From Apostichopus californicus (lineage: Eukaryota > Echinodermata > Holothuroidea > Aspidochirotida > Stichopodidae): a stretch of 64,000 nt of DNA. Positions 25,956 to 37,025 of the stretch are shown here, one piece after another (the first letter of the stretch is position 1; each line of letters starts with the position of its first letter). The position numbers and the translations under genes were made by a program. The stretch spans positions 2,723 through 66,722 of the forward strand of contig JAIPMN010001747.1 in the NCBI GenBank assembly GCA_020650975.1. The letters run 5' to 3'. The notes below the pieces were generated by a model. That model worked only from the letters and a program-made list of their open reading frames with translations. It ran no database searches and was not told where the DNA came from.

Positions 25956-27988
25956 TCTAGAATATACAATGACAATAAACAGTAAATACATAAAACAGTA
26001 TATACATATACCATATACAGAAATATACAGGAATATGAGATCGAAATTAACGAATTATTATACATCAGAGGTGCCGGGAGTGGTGTTCTGGGTAGTGGTC
26101 CCTGTACCCACTGTCTCCAATATCAATTAACTGCTAGGATCGTACATGTAGCGATAGTTTGAACACTATGTTGCCTTCTAAGTTTGCAACATCTCTGCCA
26201 GCCAAGTTTGCTACGGAAATGTTCAAATATAACATTTTGAACGAGGTCCTAGCTGCTACTGTGTGGAAATCTCAACAAGAACAGTCCAACTGCTAGTGTG
26301 AAAGTTTGATATGCCCTTTTTTTTTGGGGGGGGGGGGGAGTTATGTGGGAGGATGTGGGATGGCAAGACAATGGAATACATTGTAGCAGTTACCGGTGTT
26401 TCCAAAATTCCGAAACCATTAAGTTTTGGGAATTCCTAGGAATGGTAGATAGTGCATTTGAGAAGCTGATAAATAAAGATATATATTTTGTCTAGTAACT
26501 ACTCAAAACAAGAATTTCTGAGGTGTTGTCAATTGTTATAAAGCAAAATATCCAACAATAAATATTACCATGTTCCTGACCTGTCTTCACTGACCAAGTG
26601 CTCTTTAACCTGCAAAGTCTAGCACAATCTAGCAACATTTAGAACTGGTACAACCTACCCAAATCTGGTCACCGGCAATGATATTGCCCTCCACCCCCCC
26701 CCCCCATCTCTTTAAATATACTTATTTCAGTGATTCAGTATCTTTTGTCATGTTCTAGACTCTACCCTCATATATCATCATAAGGAAGCCCATATTTTGC
26801 CATATTATACCCACAAAATGTCAGCAGGCTTGGTTATAAATTCAATATTTCAGTTATTCAGAATATGTCACGACAAAGGGCCATGCATTAACATCACCTG
26901 TCTGCTAAGTCAAAAACATGTTGATGAAAACACATTGTTAATGGGAGAAGGGACTGACTTATGGGTATAAGATATCTTTGGAAGTTAGAGGACGCAGATA
27001 AAGATTATGAGAGGTAAAATGCTCCTGGTAGTAACATTCACAGCCCTGCAAAGGCAGATGTGTCTTTTGCATAGAACCATAAATTTTCTGACAATTTCCG
27101 CTTTCCTGTGCGTACTAATCAAGAAATTGCAAATATTTGTGCACACATGGCTCATGCTGTGTTAAGTTTCGTATGTCAACTATACAAATCTATGAATGAT
27201 TATGTTTATACCAACATATAAAATGTCTTTGATTTATAATGTTTTGATTTAAGTTTGATCACTTTAATCAGACAAATGAAAAAGTTTGGCATAAATTCGG
27301 GATTTGGGACAGTCTTTGGCTGCTGTGCTGTGTATATATCTGTGTAGTTGAATACAATCCATCTGCTCTTTGGGTTCACCATAACCAACATCAGCAAAGA
27401 GATTGTTTCAGTTCAGAAAACCTCAACTTCTGTACCATATCATCCTTCCTGTCACATCTCCTTTCCTCCCTCCTCCCACCTTTTCCTCTTACCCAATTAG
27501 GATTTGGGTGGGGGGGGGTGGGGCAGTACAATGGAACTTTAAAAACAGTTGATTAAATAGTGAATTCCAGTCTAACCTACTGGTCTTCTCAGTGGTCATG
27601 TTTTCTGTGCCCATTCAAGTGGATAAGTTTTGCCCTGTTGGGACTTGCTCCTTTAGGACCTCTTACTTTCTCTTCAGGTCCTTCCCCATCTGTCACCTTC
27701 ATGATCATATCTACTCTTATCTTTGACGTTAGTAGAGCCAAACTTTACCTCAAAACAATTCCAATTGTCTTCCATAAATTTAGAAACAAAGTTGAAGATC
27801 ATTATTCTGTTAATACTTTTTATGCACATCAGCAACTTTATTAATAAGCTTTCTTTGACTTTGAAGGCCGGTGGTAATTAATCCTTGTCATTGCATCCGT
27901 TTGTAAAACACAATTTTATATGGTGTTCTGCAACAAGGAAATGAAGAATTTGAATAGATATTTTATTTGATATCTTTTTCAATCCTAG

Positions 27989-28303
27989 GCATTATTCGTA
28001 CCAAAGCTGTCTTGGATCGTGAGAGCCAATCACACTACTGGCTGACAGTCTATGCTCAGGACAACGCTGCCGTCCCCCTGCATTCCATCGTAGAGGTCTA
28101 CATCCAGGTCTCCGACGTCAACGATAATGCCCCCTTCCCGACTCTTCCGGTCTTCAGGGGCTACATCCCGGAAAACTCGGGAGCCGGGACGGATATCATC
28201 AGAGTCGAGGTGGAGGACTTGGATGAAACAGAGAGTCAGAATATCACTTTTGAGATTCCATCTAAGAAAATCAGGAGAATGTTTCAAATCGATCGGACTA
28301 CAG
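27989..28303 (+). CDS. FAT1: FAT1-like exon 2: end of cadherin repeat 10 and most of repeat 11
   Basis: The exon is 315 nt long, acceptor AG at 27987-27988 and donor GTAAGT at 28304, phase 1 at both ends. Its first two bases complete the glycine codon begun by the previous exon, giving ...VDKF-G-IIRTKAVLDRE, the expected 'tG.i.t...LDRE' core of EC10. SHYWLTVYAQD and the calcium linker DVNDNAP follow, and then EC11 begins (VFRGYIPENSGAGTDI) as far as FQIDRTTG. Compared from memory with human FAT1 this is colinear, including a near-identical HYWLTV block. If the exon were read through into the intron the frame would stop at 28470; the good donor argues against that. Confidence 0.93.
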
Positions 28304-28572
28304 GTAAGTTTCGTACCGAGAGCAGTTGGAGATGTAAAAAATATGTGTTTATTTTGAATGTAAATGATATGAACCTGGGACATCTTCATCCATCCTTCTT
28401 CACATGTGGAAATAGTCAATTGCTGAACTTCCACTCAGACTTCTATGTTCATGGAACAAAAAATCAGTGAAGTTTGCAGTGTTACACATATTTTCTTCTC
28501 CGTTACTTTTTCGCCCTCTTTTGAATAAATTGTTCTTGCTGTTCTAATCAGACGCATTGTCGGCTTCTTCCT

Positions 28573-28870
28573 TCACTCCTCTTGAAACTGCTCGAACATT
28601 TTCTCTGTCAGTAAGGATGATTCTCTCCCTGAGGTGGTTTTCACCGGTTGCAACGTAACCATCTCAAGATTACTGTTTTTCAGCTGAGTCAATTCTCCCT
28701 CCTCATCTTCTCTCTTTCTCATCAACAATCCCCGGGTCAAGCTCTCAGAAGCCCCTCTAGTTTGCAAACCTACATTTTTGATGTCACTTGAGCATAGTTT
28801 TGATGTCACTTGATTGCCTGTCGTTGTTTGCTCTGATTTACCTCGGATTTGTTCTCTTTTCTTCTTCCAC
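28573..28870 (-). other. Orphan minus-strand reading frame with protein-like charged composition
   Basis: On the minus strand, a frame ending at 28573 is open for about 97 codons back to a stop near 28865, and is rich in K, R, E, Q and S (for example RKREDEEGELTQLKNS). The adjacent frame over about 28810-28960 is also charged (KEDGKVNKEEEPSEGW). This is unlike the hydrophobic or low-complexity frames elsewhere in the introns. I recognise no family. It has no clear ATG start or splice signals. It could be a remnant of a mobile element or processed gene, or chance. Confidence 0.2.
28777..28814. repeat. 22-bp-period tandem duplication
   Basis: TTTTGATGTCACTTGA occurs twice with a 22-base period. 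It lies inside the orphan minus-strand reading frame, where it duplicates the residues before and after the first in-frame TSK/SDIK segment. Confidence 0.6.
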
Positions 28871-30080
28871 GAAAGAAATCAGGCCACCCTTCTGATGGCT
28901 CCTCCTCTTTATTCACTTTGCCATCCTCTTTCCCCTCTAGATGTCTGATTAAACAAGACACACCATCTTCAGTGCCCCTTTAAAATGAGTTTGCTTTAGA
29001 AAATGGGGAGGGGGGGGGCGGGTCTGTTATTTGAGTTATGTATCATCACATAGCAGTAGCATATGATTTAGACATTTGTAACAGAATTATTACATTCTTC
29101 CTGGAAGATTTGTGAGAAGGCAATCCGGGGTTGATGTAATAATGTGACCTAGTTTTGTTGTTAGTGATCAGAAGATTTACCTAGTCCTTGTATTTTTGGA
29201 ACATCATCATCGATTCTGCTCCGAGTTCAAAGGAAACTGGATCTAAATCCTGTACGAAACTAGGATATGTTTCTCTGTGTGGAAGGGAGAAGAACCTATG
29301 TCACTATGACACCACTCATTTGCATATACACAAACACAACAATTAAAAGTGTTCAACAGTCCAGCAGGTTCCTTAACATTTCTGACTGTGATTGTGTGAC
29401 TGACACATTGTCACACCTGGTGATGAAAAAAAGAGTTAGTTTTTTTTGCTATTTCTTGGACTGTAGAGTCCAGAAGATGGTCTGCAAAAATATCTGTCTA
29501 GAGTTGCAATTCATCGGGGGTAAGGGGGGTGGGGTGGCAAGGGATTGGGATGTGGGCTTAAACATATGGTCATCTTCTGTTCATTCTGCTTCTATCTTTT
29601 TGTATACATTTCTTCTTGAAGTTAATTTAATAGTATTTTTGTGTTGCTTTCGTCTATCATTTCAAGAATTCTTTCCCCCTCGTAATTCTGAAACTTATCG
29701 AAACAGTAAAGGAGCAAAATTCTGTAAAAACAGTTACGCAGTCATCGACGTCTTGTAGTTTACACCAAACCATAAATTTTACTGTCAGAACTCCCTAATT
29801 GATCGTTACATAATTCAGTTTATTCTTGAGGCTATAAGTTATAATGCAAGTTACTGTAGAGAGGAAGACATTTGTCTGAATGAGGTAGATGCACCTACGG
29901 CACAAACAACATGTTTATGACAACATACAAAGTTAAAGCCATAATCACCCACTAACAATGTTTAGTAGCTCTTTTATCAGCACCAGATCGATAAAACACT
30001 AATTAAAAAGAAATTAGAACCTTAAGGAAAACAAGATTCTGCAAGATTTTTTTTTAAAGTGATACAATATGGTCGCCAAC

Positions 30081-30082
<2 letters not shown>

Positions 30083-30111
<29 letters not shown>

Positions 30112-30164
30112 TGTATGTATGTATGTATGTATGTATGTATGTATGTATGTATGTATGTATGTAT
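30083..30164. repeat. (ATGT)n microsatellite, about 20 units
   Basis: An essentially perfect tetranucleotide array of about 82 bases. It directly abuts the 3' end of the SINE and probably grew from the SINE's short repeat tail. Confidence 0.95.
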
Positions 30165-30391
30165 ATTAGATCCTCCTGCAAGCAGGAACTCACGAAGAAG
30201 CCTCATTGGCTTATCAAAGCCGCAAGCTGACCGAAGTCAGTCTCTTACATTCATATTTAACGTCCATGATTATGAATTGTTAATTGTCAACAACTCTGTA
30301 ACTGGACGACATACATTAATCTGGGAGTGACTCGAACCGGGGACCTTATGATTGAAAGGCACCGGCGTTAACCACTGAGCTAACACTCCAC
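30083..30391 (-). mobile_element. tRNA-derived SINE with microsatellite 3' end
   Basis: Read on the minus strand from 30391, the head is tRNA-like: an A box within TAGCTCAGTGGTTAACGC (about 30382-30365) and a B box GGTTCGAGTCAC (about 30341-30330), 24 bases apart, as in RNA polymerase III promoters. A tRNA-unrelated body of about 150 bases follows, including GCTTGCGGCTTTGATAAGCC and CCTGCTTGCAGGAGGATCT. The element then ends in ATAC repeats, seen on the + strand as the (ATGT)n tract 30083-30164. No clean target duplication was found. The tRNA part lacks a normal acceptor stem pairing, so this is a SINE and not a functional tRNA gene. Confidence 0.8.
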
Positions 30392-33243
30392 ATGAAATGA
30401 CCCATGAAATGTGAGATGAAATCCACATGAAATGTGAGATGGTACGCGTGATAAAATGGCGCAATAATTGATGTTCTGTCTTAATTGGCAGACACATGTC
30501 TGTCTGCGGTGGGGTACACTTTCCTTATAATGATATTAAATTGACAATATTAAAAATTCACACATATAAATATTTTACACTGAGAAACTAATTACAATCG
30601 TAATTGAATCCTGAAAGAAAACAATTTACAATTCTCGTTTCTACCAAAAGTACTGTATGTTGACAAACAGTAAATAAAAAATAAAAGTAGCCACATGATT
30701 GAACATGGGTAGAATAAATTAATTAATTACTTAATGATTAATTGGCAGCAGTGATGTTTCTGCTGAATCATCGAAGACGCACAGAAGAAATTTTCTTCAC
30801 TCTTCGAATAGTTTCCTGTGCTTAACGTGATCCAGCCAAGAATAAAGAAATTATTAGAACTTCATTTATATATAAAAGAAATTTTCAATCTTTGCCAATA
30901 GTCTGAAGCAAAAGAACTCTAAACGGGATTCAGAATTGTATCCATATTGAATTTAAAATGTCTATGTTAAAAGAGTATTTTGTGGCATAAGTTTGGCAAT
31001 GATGGCTTTTAACAAGAGCCATAATATGTATATATATCTCAAGATGGCACACATATTGGTGACCAACAACTGTTAGAAAATTGCCAAACTCAATCAATGC
31101 CTACAGCATTTATACTATTACCACTGGTAGTGTTGTCACTCTGGTTTTTAAAGGCGAATAGTGTTGTTGAAAGGCGAATTGAAAGTCAAATAATGGTCAT
31201 TTCATGTTTCACATTAAACAAACATTACTTCATATATCAGTAAAGTAATGTCCCTAAGATCTGAGATATCATTCTCTACTTAAAAACGCATCATCGTCTG
31301 GAAAAAATACCAGAGGATCTCAACATCCTGGATAGTGGTTCTGAAAAGGTTTTAGCAATTATCTGCTTACTAAAATTGGGCACTATACTGATGGTTGTAC
31401 AACAGCAATGCTGGCTGTTACATATATGATTAATGTGTAATGGAGAATAGGACAGGAAGGGGTATTACTGTAAATAAAACTGGTTGTCCGATCTGAAGGA
31501 TTATCTTGGTTGTCCCAAAAGCAAACTTAAAGACACACTAAATAGTAAGCCCTGTTTTATAGCCTAGAATGAGTAGTGAAATTTGTTTACTTTCACCAAA
31601 TGTAACCAACTATAATAACAAGTATTGTGAAGACTCTTTGCAGAAGAGAGACTTTGGAGAAAGGAATCCCTCAGACAGAAATATTGGCCTATTGTTGTTG
31701 ATCAGTCCAAAATCAATATCCAAGGTTGCAATCATTTAATGCTTTCTTGCCCTCGAATAGGGAATCGCACCAGCGTGCCCCACTCTGGTACACAGGGACT
31801 GCCGACAAACAAACATACTTGGAAGGGATGCATTTCCAGGGCGTCTGAGCGTGCTCAGATCGCACTGCTAACTTGTTATGTTTGTCATCTACATGGGGTG
31901 GATGTTTGATTTGGATACAATCCCAATTTCCAGTCTCTATTGTAATATTTGAACAATGACTCATTGTCTACATCACATTATTAACCTTTGAATTTGTCTG
32001 ATAAACTTGAAAGGAAATAGGCTCCATGGTTTGTTTCAATGGCATAGCAGTATACTCTTTATCAAACAGTTGTTTGATATTTATGGCTTGTTTGCCTTTA
32101 TTCCTCTAATTGTTTTCCCGATACAGCTGTACATCAGATTACCCCGAGAAAATATCGTATGATTCCAAGAGTTAGCTTCCAAGTTTGGTATCTTTGATAA
32201 ACAATAGGAGGAGGAGGGGGTGGGGGTTGCCATAGCTATGTTGCTGAATGGCACCCTTGGCATTTTACAATTGGAAGAGAGAAAACAATTAATTTATCTT
32301 AATAACAGATCTGTTACTGGTTCATTAGTAGGCATGTTTAGATAATTATCTGTTAAAACTTCTTGTGCAGATAAATGTTAAGGAAGTTACAGTGCTCTCT
32401 TCTTAGGAAGGCAACCGACACAGAAATAGAACAACACATGTTTTAAAGGTTTATAAGTGGCACAGACAACTAGAAGGATTAGTAAGTCTTGGTTTTTGGG
32501 TTCCTTTATTCTAATGGAAAAGAGAATTTCAACATTGGTCATTACAACTTTTCTGAGCAGGAGTTCTTTCCTGTTTCCATAAAACAAAGAGTTATTGAAA
32601 GTAGACAAGGAAAGACTTGAAACACTTTATCTCTAGTAGGAATTCCAGGTGGTATGAACCGATTAAGGAGTTGGATAAAAATAGCGATAACGATTGCCTT
32701 TCGGTAATGATTACTTAATCGCTTGATGAACTAAGATAAATATCAAAAACAAAGATTGATTTAGACTTTGTTAACTAAGATTTGTGATGATAAAGAGATT
32801 AATAATGACAAACTTAAAAAAAAATGCATCCTGGTGTCAGTTAGCTTTACCAGTTTGCCAGCAGCAGAAATATGTTACACCCTCAGTGGTAAAATATTAG
32901 CTAAATTACTTGTTGTGTCCCAAAGTCAAAAAGATGGAAGCAAATCATCTGATAGTCACATGTCATCCTTGATGATATTGAGTCAGATATTGAAGTCTAA
33001 TAATTAGCTAGAAAAAAAGGAGGGAAAATGAGAAACTTCAGAGCAATATTTTGTTTTCAAACTCTTTAGGGGAGCTGTAGCCACCATGTACAAGTTATGG
33101 TGTGTTTATTTGTGTGTGTACTGTTTGGCCTTACTGAGTATTTTGACATTCAGTGCAAATGTGGGTTGTTGGTATCATGAAATAGTTCATAGCACCAACA
33201 AAGTCCTCATAAAGTATCATTTTATTAAATCCTAATGTATCGA

Positions 33244-33416
33244 TAGGTTTCTATTATGTGTAAAAGTAAGTTGGCCTGACGTTTCGAACGCCTTTGAAGA
33301 AGATCCTGCTAGGATTGAAACGTCAGGCCAACTTACTTTTACACATTCTCCTACACAGGCTCTCTAATGGATAAGCAGTTTGCTAACAGTTTTATTTTAA
33401 TTAGGTTTCTATTATG
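33244..33416. mobile_element. Hairpin element flanked by 15-bp target duplications
   Basis: TAGGTTTCTATTATG at 33244-33258 is repeated exactly at 33402-33416, enclosing 143 bases. The insert starts with a perfect 29-bp inverted repeat (33257-33285 against 33317-33345; TGTGTAAAAGTAAGTTGGCC start) with a loop holding GATCCTGCTAGGATT, continues with about 45 non-palindromic bases, and ends T/A-rich (TTTTATTTTAAT). Long exact flanking duplications suggest target-primed reverse transcription of a short structured RNA, unlike the short fixed duplications of most MITEs. There is no coding capacity. The intact arms and duplications indicate a recent insertion. Confidence 0.8.
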
Positions 33417-36400
33417 AATATTTTTTTTTTTAAAATCATTATATAGCTTGTTGATACATTCCCTGATGTCCAGTAAAAATTATGACAAAAAAAGGGGGGT
33501 TGGTGGGGGGGGGGTTGGGGGAGGATGATAAGGAAAAATCAAACCCAAAACTAAACAAAGTGAAAAAATAGACCAGCCTAATAGTCATTATGATTAAAAC
33601 CTAATTAACAATGAACAATATTATTTGCAAAGTATGTGCTATGTTTGCAATAGGCAAAACTCATGATGTAGTCATCTGTTCAAAGACACATCTAATATTT
33701 TGGTGGTTGTTCAGTCTTGGCAGTCTTTTCATCTCTCCTATTGCTATCTCTCACAAGGTTCATTCATCCTCTTAGAGTCTAAAACCTCAGGAATAATCCA
33801 TCAATTCTTTCTTCTTCTCCTTCTATTTATGTGCTATAAATCCGTGCTTTAGCACAATAACAGTTTGGTGGTAACACATGTCCAAAATTGATTGCCTGTA
33901 CCCAGCGGTATTGAAAGAGAACGCCATGATATAAGTGGCTTGGTGGACAGTTAAACTCTAGGCTATTCTCTACAATCCTACAAACTTATTAAGACAAGTC
34001 TTCCTTAATCTTTAATGCTCTTAGGAGAGCTATATTCTCTCCTTGTTTGCACTGGCTTGGTTTTATGTCATTGTCACCGATCATTTCCTTGAAGCATTCG
34101 CTGTGGAAAGGCTTTTTGAGTAATCAAGAGATGTTTTGTGAGGTGTGTGTTGTAAACACTTTGTAATGGATGGTGTCATAAGGGTCACAGTGTGAAGGGC
34201 TTGATACTGTGCTCCAAGCAGTCTCTCAAGTCTCTTCACTCCTCCCCCACTCCCCCTCCCCCCACACCTCCCCTCTCCTCACTTCCAAACTCCCATCCAA
34301 TACATGTAAATGATGATTTACTCAAATTTTTCAAAGAAGATAAACAATCAACAATGTAAAACTGCGTGGAGAATTAAAAACAGATTTTGAATGAGTAAAG
34401 TATTGTTTTACTTAAAAGGAGATATTCTACTAGCTAGTGGTTCAAACATCAGTTGAGCCGAAACTTTCTCGAATATTTCAAAGCAATTAAAATGACTAAG
34501 AATCCATTTTGAGAAATAAGAAGTAAAAAAAGAAAAGAAAACAGAATAGCTTGGTCGGTTATATCCTTTGCTTTATAAACTTAATGTTTGTGTGAAATGG
34601 GATACAGGGGGGTAGGAGCCGGGGGGGGGGGGAATGGGGGCATGTGCTTCCTACCCCCTGATGGGATAGTATTTACATTAATGTAGATAACAGTGTCTTT
34701 GTTCTGAATCTAGATCTGTAACAAAGGCAGCATTTTGACAACTAGCTGAGCCAGTTAGGGTGTTAACATTCTACAAAATGTTAACAAATTGTATAATTTT
34801 CTTCCTGGGGTTATTATCTAGGGAATGCTTAAACACACCCACCCGATGTTTGTTATTCAGCAGAACTTGCACCCTCAGGTTCTGTTCTCTTTAGTAGACC
34901 TGCATCTAAATCAGTCGTATATTGCCCTGAACTATGTAGAACCCAGGTGTATGTATAACAATCATTTTATCCCAATTATGGCTTAATTAGGTTCCACTAC
35001 TTGAGGGCACATGTAGGCATGCCTTTGAATTACAAGCATTTTCTTCAGCTGTAACTATGTCTTTGAGCAAGCTCAGTGGCGGCAAGTGGGAGGTATCCCA
35101 TAGAGTCCAATAATTGTTGAAAATCATTATTTTCTGTGTATATTTCAAAGTCATGTACGATGTCAATTGAAAATATGTGAAATGACTGACTGAGGGGTGT
35201 AAATATATTTACCGCCATGGTACAACTGTGTGTGGGTGGATCAGGAAAATCGGGGTCTCATGAAGTGTTTTCTTAAGGTGGTAGTTTACGACACAGTCAA
35301 AACAACTTACTCCAGTTACAGATGTTAATGGGAGATGAATGGCTTCCCAGGCCTGTATAGTCATATTTCACATTAAAACAGTAAATTTAGAGGAAAAGTA
35401 AGAGAACAATAACTCTGTTGTCAACCTTCTATTCTATCCTCCTCTTCATGTCCCTCCCCCATTCCTCCCTCCCCCCCCCACTTCCAATAGTCTCAGCAAT
35501 CAGCATGTGAGTTTATAATATTACACACACAGACACGCACAGACACATACATGTAAACACACATAAAGACCAGGTGATGCAATGTGAGGATTCAGACTCC
35601 AATCAAATTCATTAATGATCACTCGTTAACCTTCACATTTGGAGAAAAGACAGAAGGGTATCTTACTTTGCATCAACTGTAGTCTTGTGTTTTAGTAAGA
35701 TACTTTATGGAATCAGTAAGTTTGGTATTCGACTCGTTGACTAAATGCGAGAAGCTGCCGTATGCGCAGAACAGAAAATAGTTGAATGTCCTTGATGCCC
35801 CATGGGTTAAACAGAATCAATTTTGAGACCTGTCTATAAACTTCAAACGCTTTTGTATTATTACATCAATGATAGATCGGATAGATCAGTATGAGAGACG
35901 AGAATATATTTTGTGAAAATTCAAGTCGAGAATTTATCAGATTCTTGTGAAGAAGAAAGCTTAAATTGAATCATAAAGTAAATGTTAAGAAGTGAAAAAA
36001 AAAAAAAACAGATAAGGAGCTAACAGATAAACAGCATGAGAAGCCACAAACATAAGCTGTTCTTTGGGGATGCTTTGTAATGGTAAAAGGGTCTTACTTC
36101 ACTGTTAGGCTTCCCCAGTCTGGTTAGACGGGGTACGTAACCTATATATTAACCATCTCTCTCTCTCCATGATTCCACATCTTTACTGCTTCATTACCGA
36201 GGGGATGTCGATAAATGGCGAAAAAATATCCAGTGTTCCTTGGAGGATAGATGTGTGCGTGTGAATCAAAATGAAGTGTCAATGAACTGCTCAAGAGTGG
36301 GATAGAATGATGCTCTCAATAGCAATGTCGCTTTTATCCAGGAATTTAAGAGGCAGCGTACAGCCTCATCCTTGATCGGGCTTCTCATCTTTCTCATCGA

Positions 36401-36715
36401 TGAGAGGTTGCCGAGATGACATAGACTCTGGTGACTGTTAAAGAGCTCGTATCTTAGTCACTGTGTTTTTTCCCAGTTTGGATATGAGTAGACCAAACAC
36501 AGTTTTTCACTGGACAATAGTGGAAGTTAGCTGGTAACATTTTCTTAACCAACTTCTACATCACATCAGATTCGCTCAAGTTTACATAATTCTCTTATCA
36601 AATATTAAACATTAACATTTCAGTCCACACCAAGATGCTGACATCATCAATTTTAGCCTAAAAGGAGCATTTCAGAGATCTAGTATGCTTTCAATTGTGA
36701 ATATCTTGAACATTG

Positions 36716-37025
36716 AACAGCTATATACATACCAGCTCTGAGTTTTGTCCATTTTCTCAGACTACACAATTACCAGCCCTCAATTGTCCATTTTCATGGA
36801 CATTGATAAAACAACAGCTATATATAGAATTATTACCAGCTCTCAGGTTTGTCCATTTTCTCGGACTACACATTTACCAGAGCTCTCTCGATTGTCCATT
36901 TTCATGGACTTTGATAAAACAACAGCTATGTATAGAATTATAACCAGCTCTCAGATTTGTACATTTTCTCGGACTACACATTTACCAGCTCTCAATTGTC
37001 CATTTTCGCGGACTACGATAAAACA
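36716..37025. repeat. Tandem repeat, about 105-bp period, nearly three units, with internal half-units
   Basis: Units begin with ACCAGCTCT at 36731, 36835 and 36943 (periods 104 and 108). Each unit contains TTTGTCCATTTTCTCGGACT and later ATTGTCCATTTTCATGGAC, so two related ~42-base half-units alternate with GATAAAACAACAGCTAT. The third unit is cut short at about 37025. Two overlapping reading frames run through it only because the repeat lacks stops; they are not taken as genes. Confidence 0.85.

Larger units (their letters stand above)
4196..27988 (+). other. Intron 1 of the FAT1-like gene (23.8 kb, phase 1)
   Basis: Donor GTAAG at 4196, acceptor TTTTTCAATCCTAG ending at 27988. The intron is AT-rich with scattered G-rich tracts. 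Contents I can support: a short perfect hairpin (5678-5709), a 22-bp tandem duplication (10472-10515), G-rich low complexity (12541-12610, 13859-13877, 19080-19230, 22419-22458), a 64-bp-arm foldback element (18737-18972), a weak endonuclease-like fragment (23263-23442) and a SINE-tail fragment (25868-25955). The intervals 4252-5670, 5790-10280, 10530-12540, 13880-18440, 19270-22400 and 26110-27980 show no gene and no repeat I recognise. Reading frames inside are short and lack domain signatures. Confidence 0.9.

Noticed and set aside
29267-29758. 163-codon + strand reading frame in intron 2
   Set aside because: No domain, no splice or start context, and composition like translated AT-rich intron with a G-run inside.
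30330-30391. A functional tRNA gene on the minus strand
   Set aside because: A and B boxes are present but acceptor-stem pairing is lacking and a SINE body follows directly.
36716-37025. A CRISPR-like array
   Set aside because: Units are ~105 bp, the 'spacers' are also repeated, and the host is an animal.
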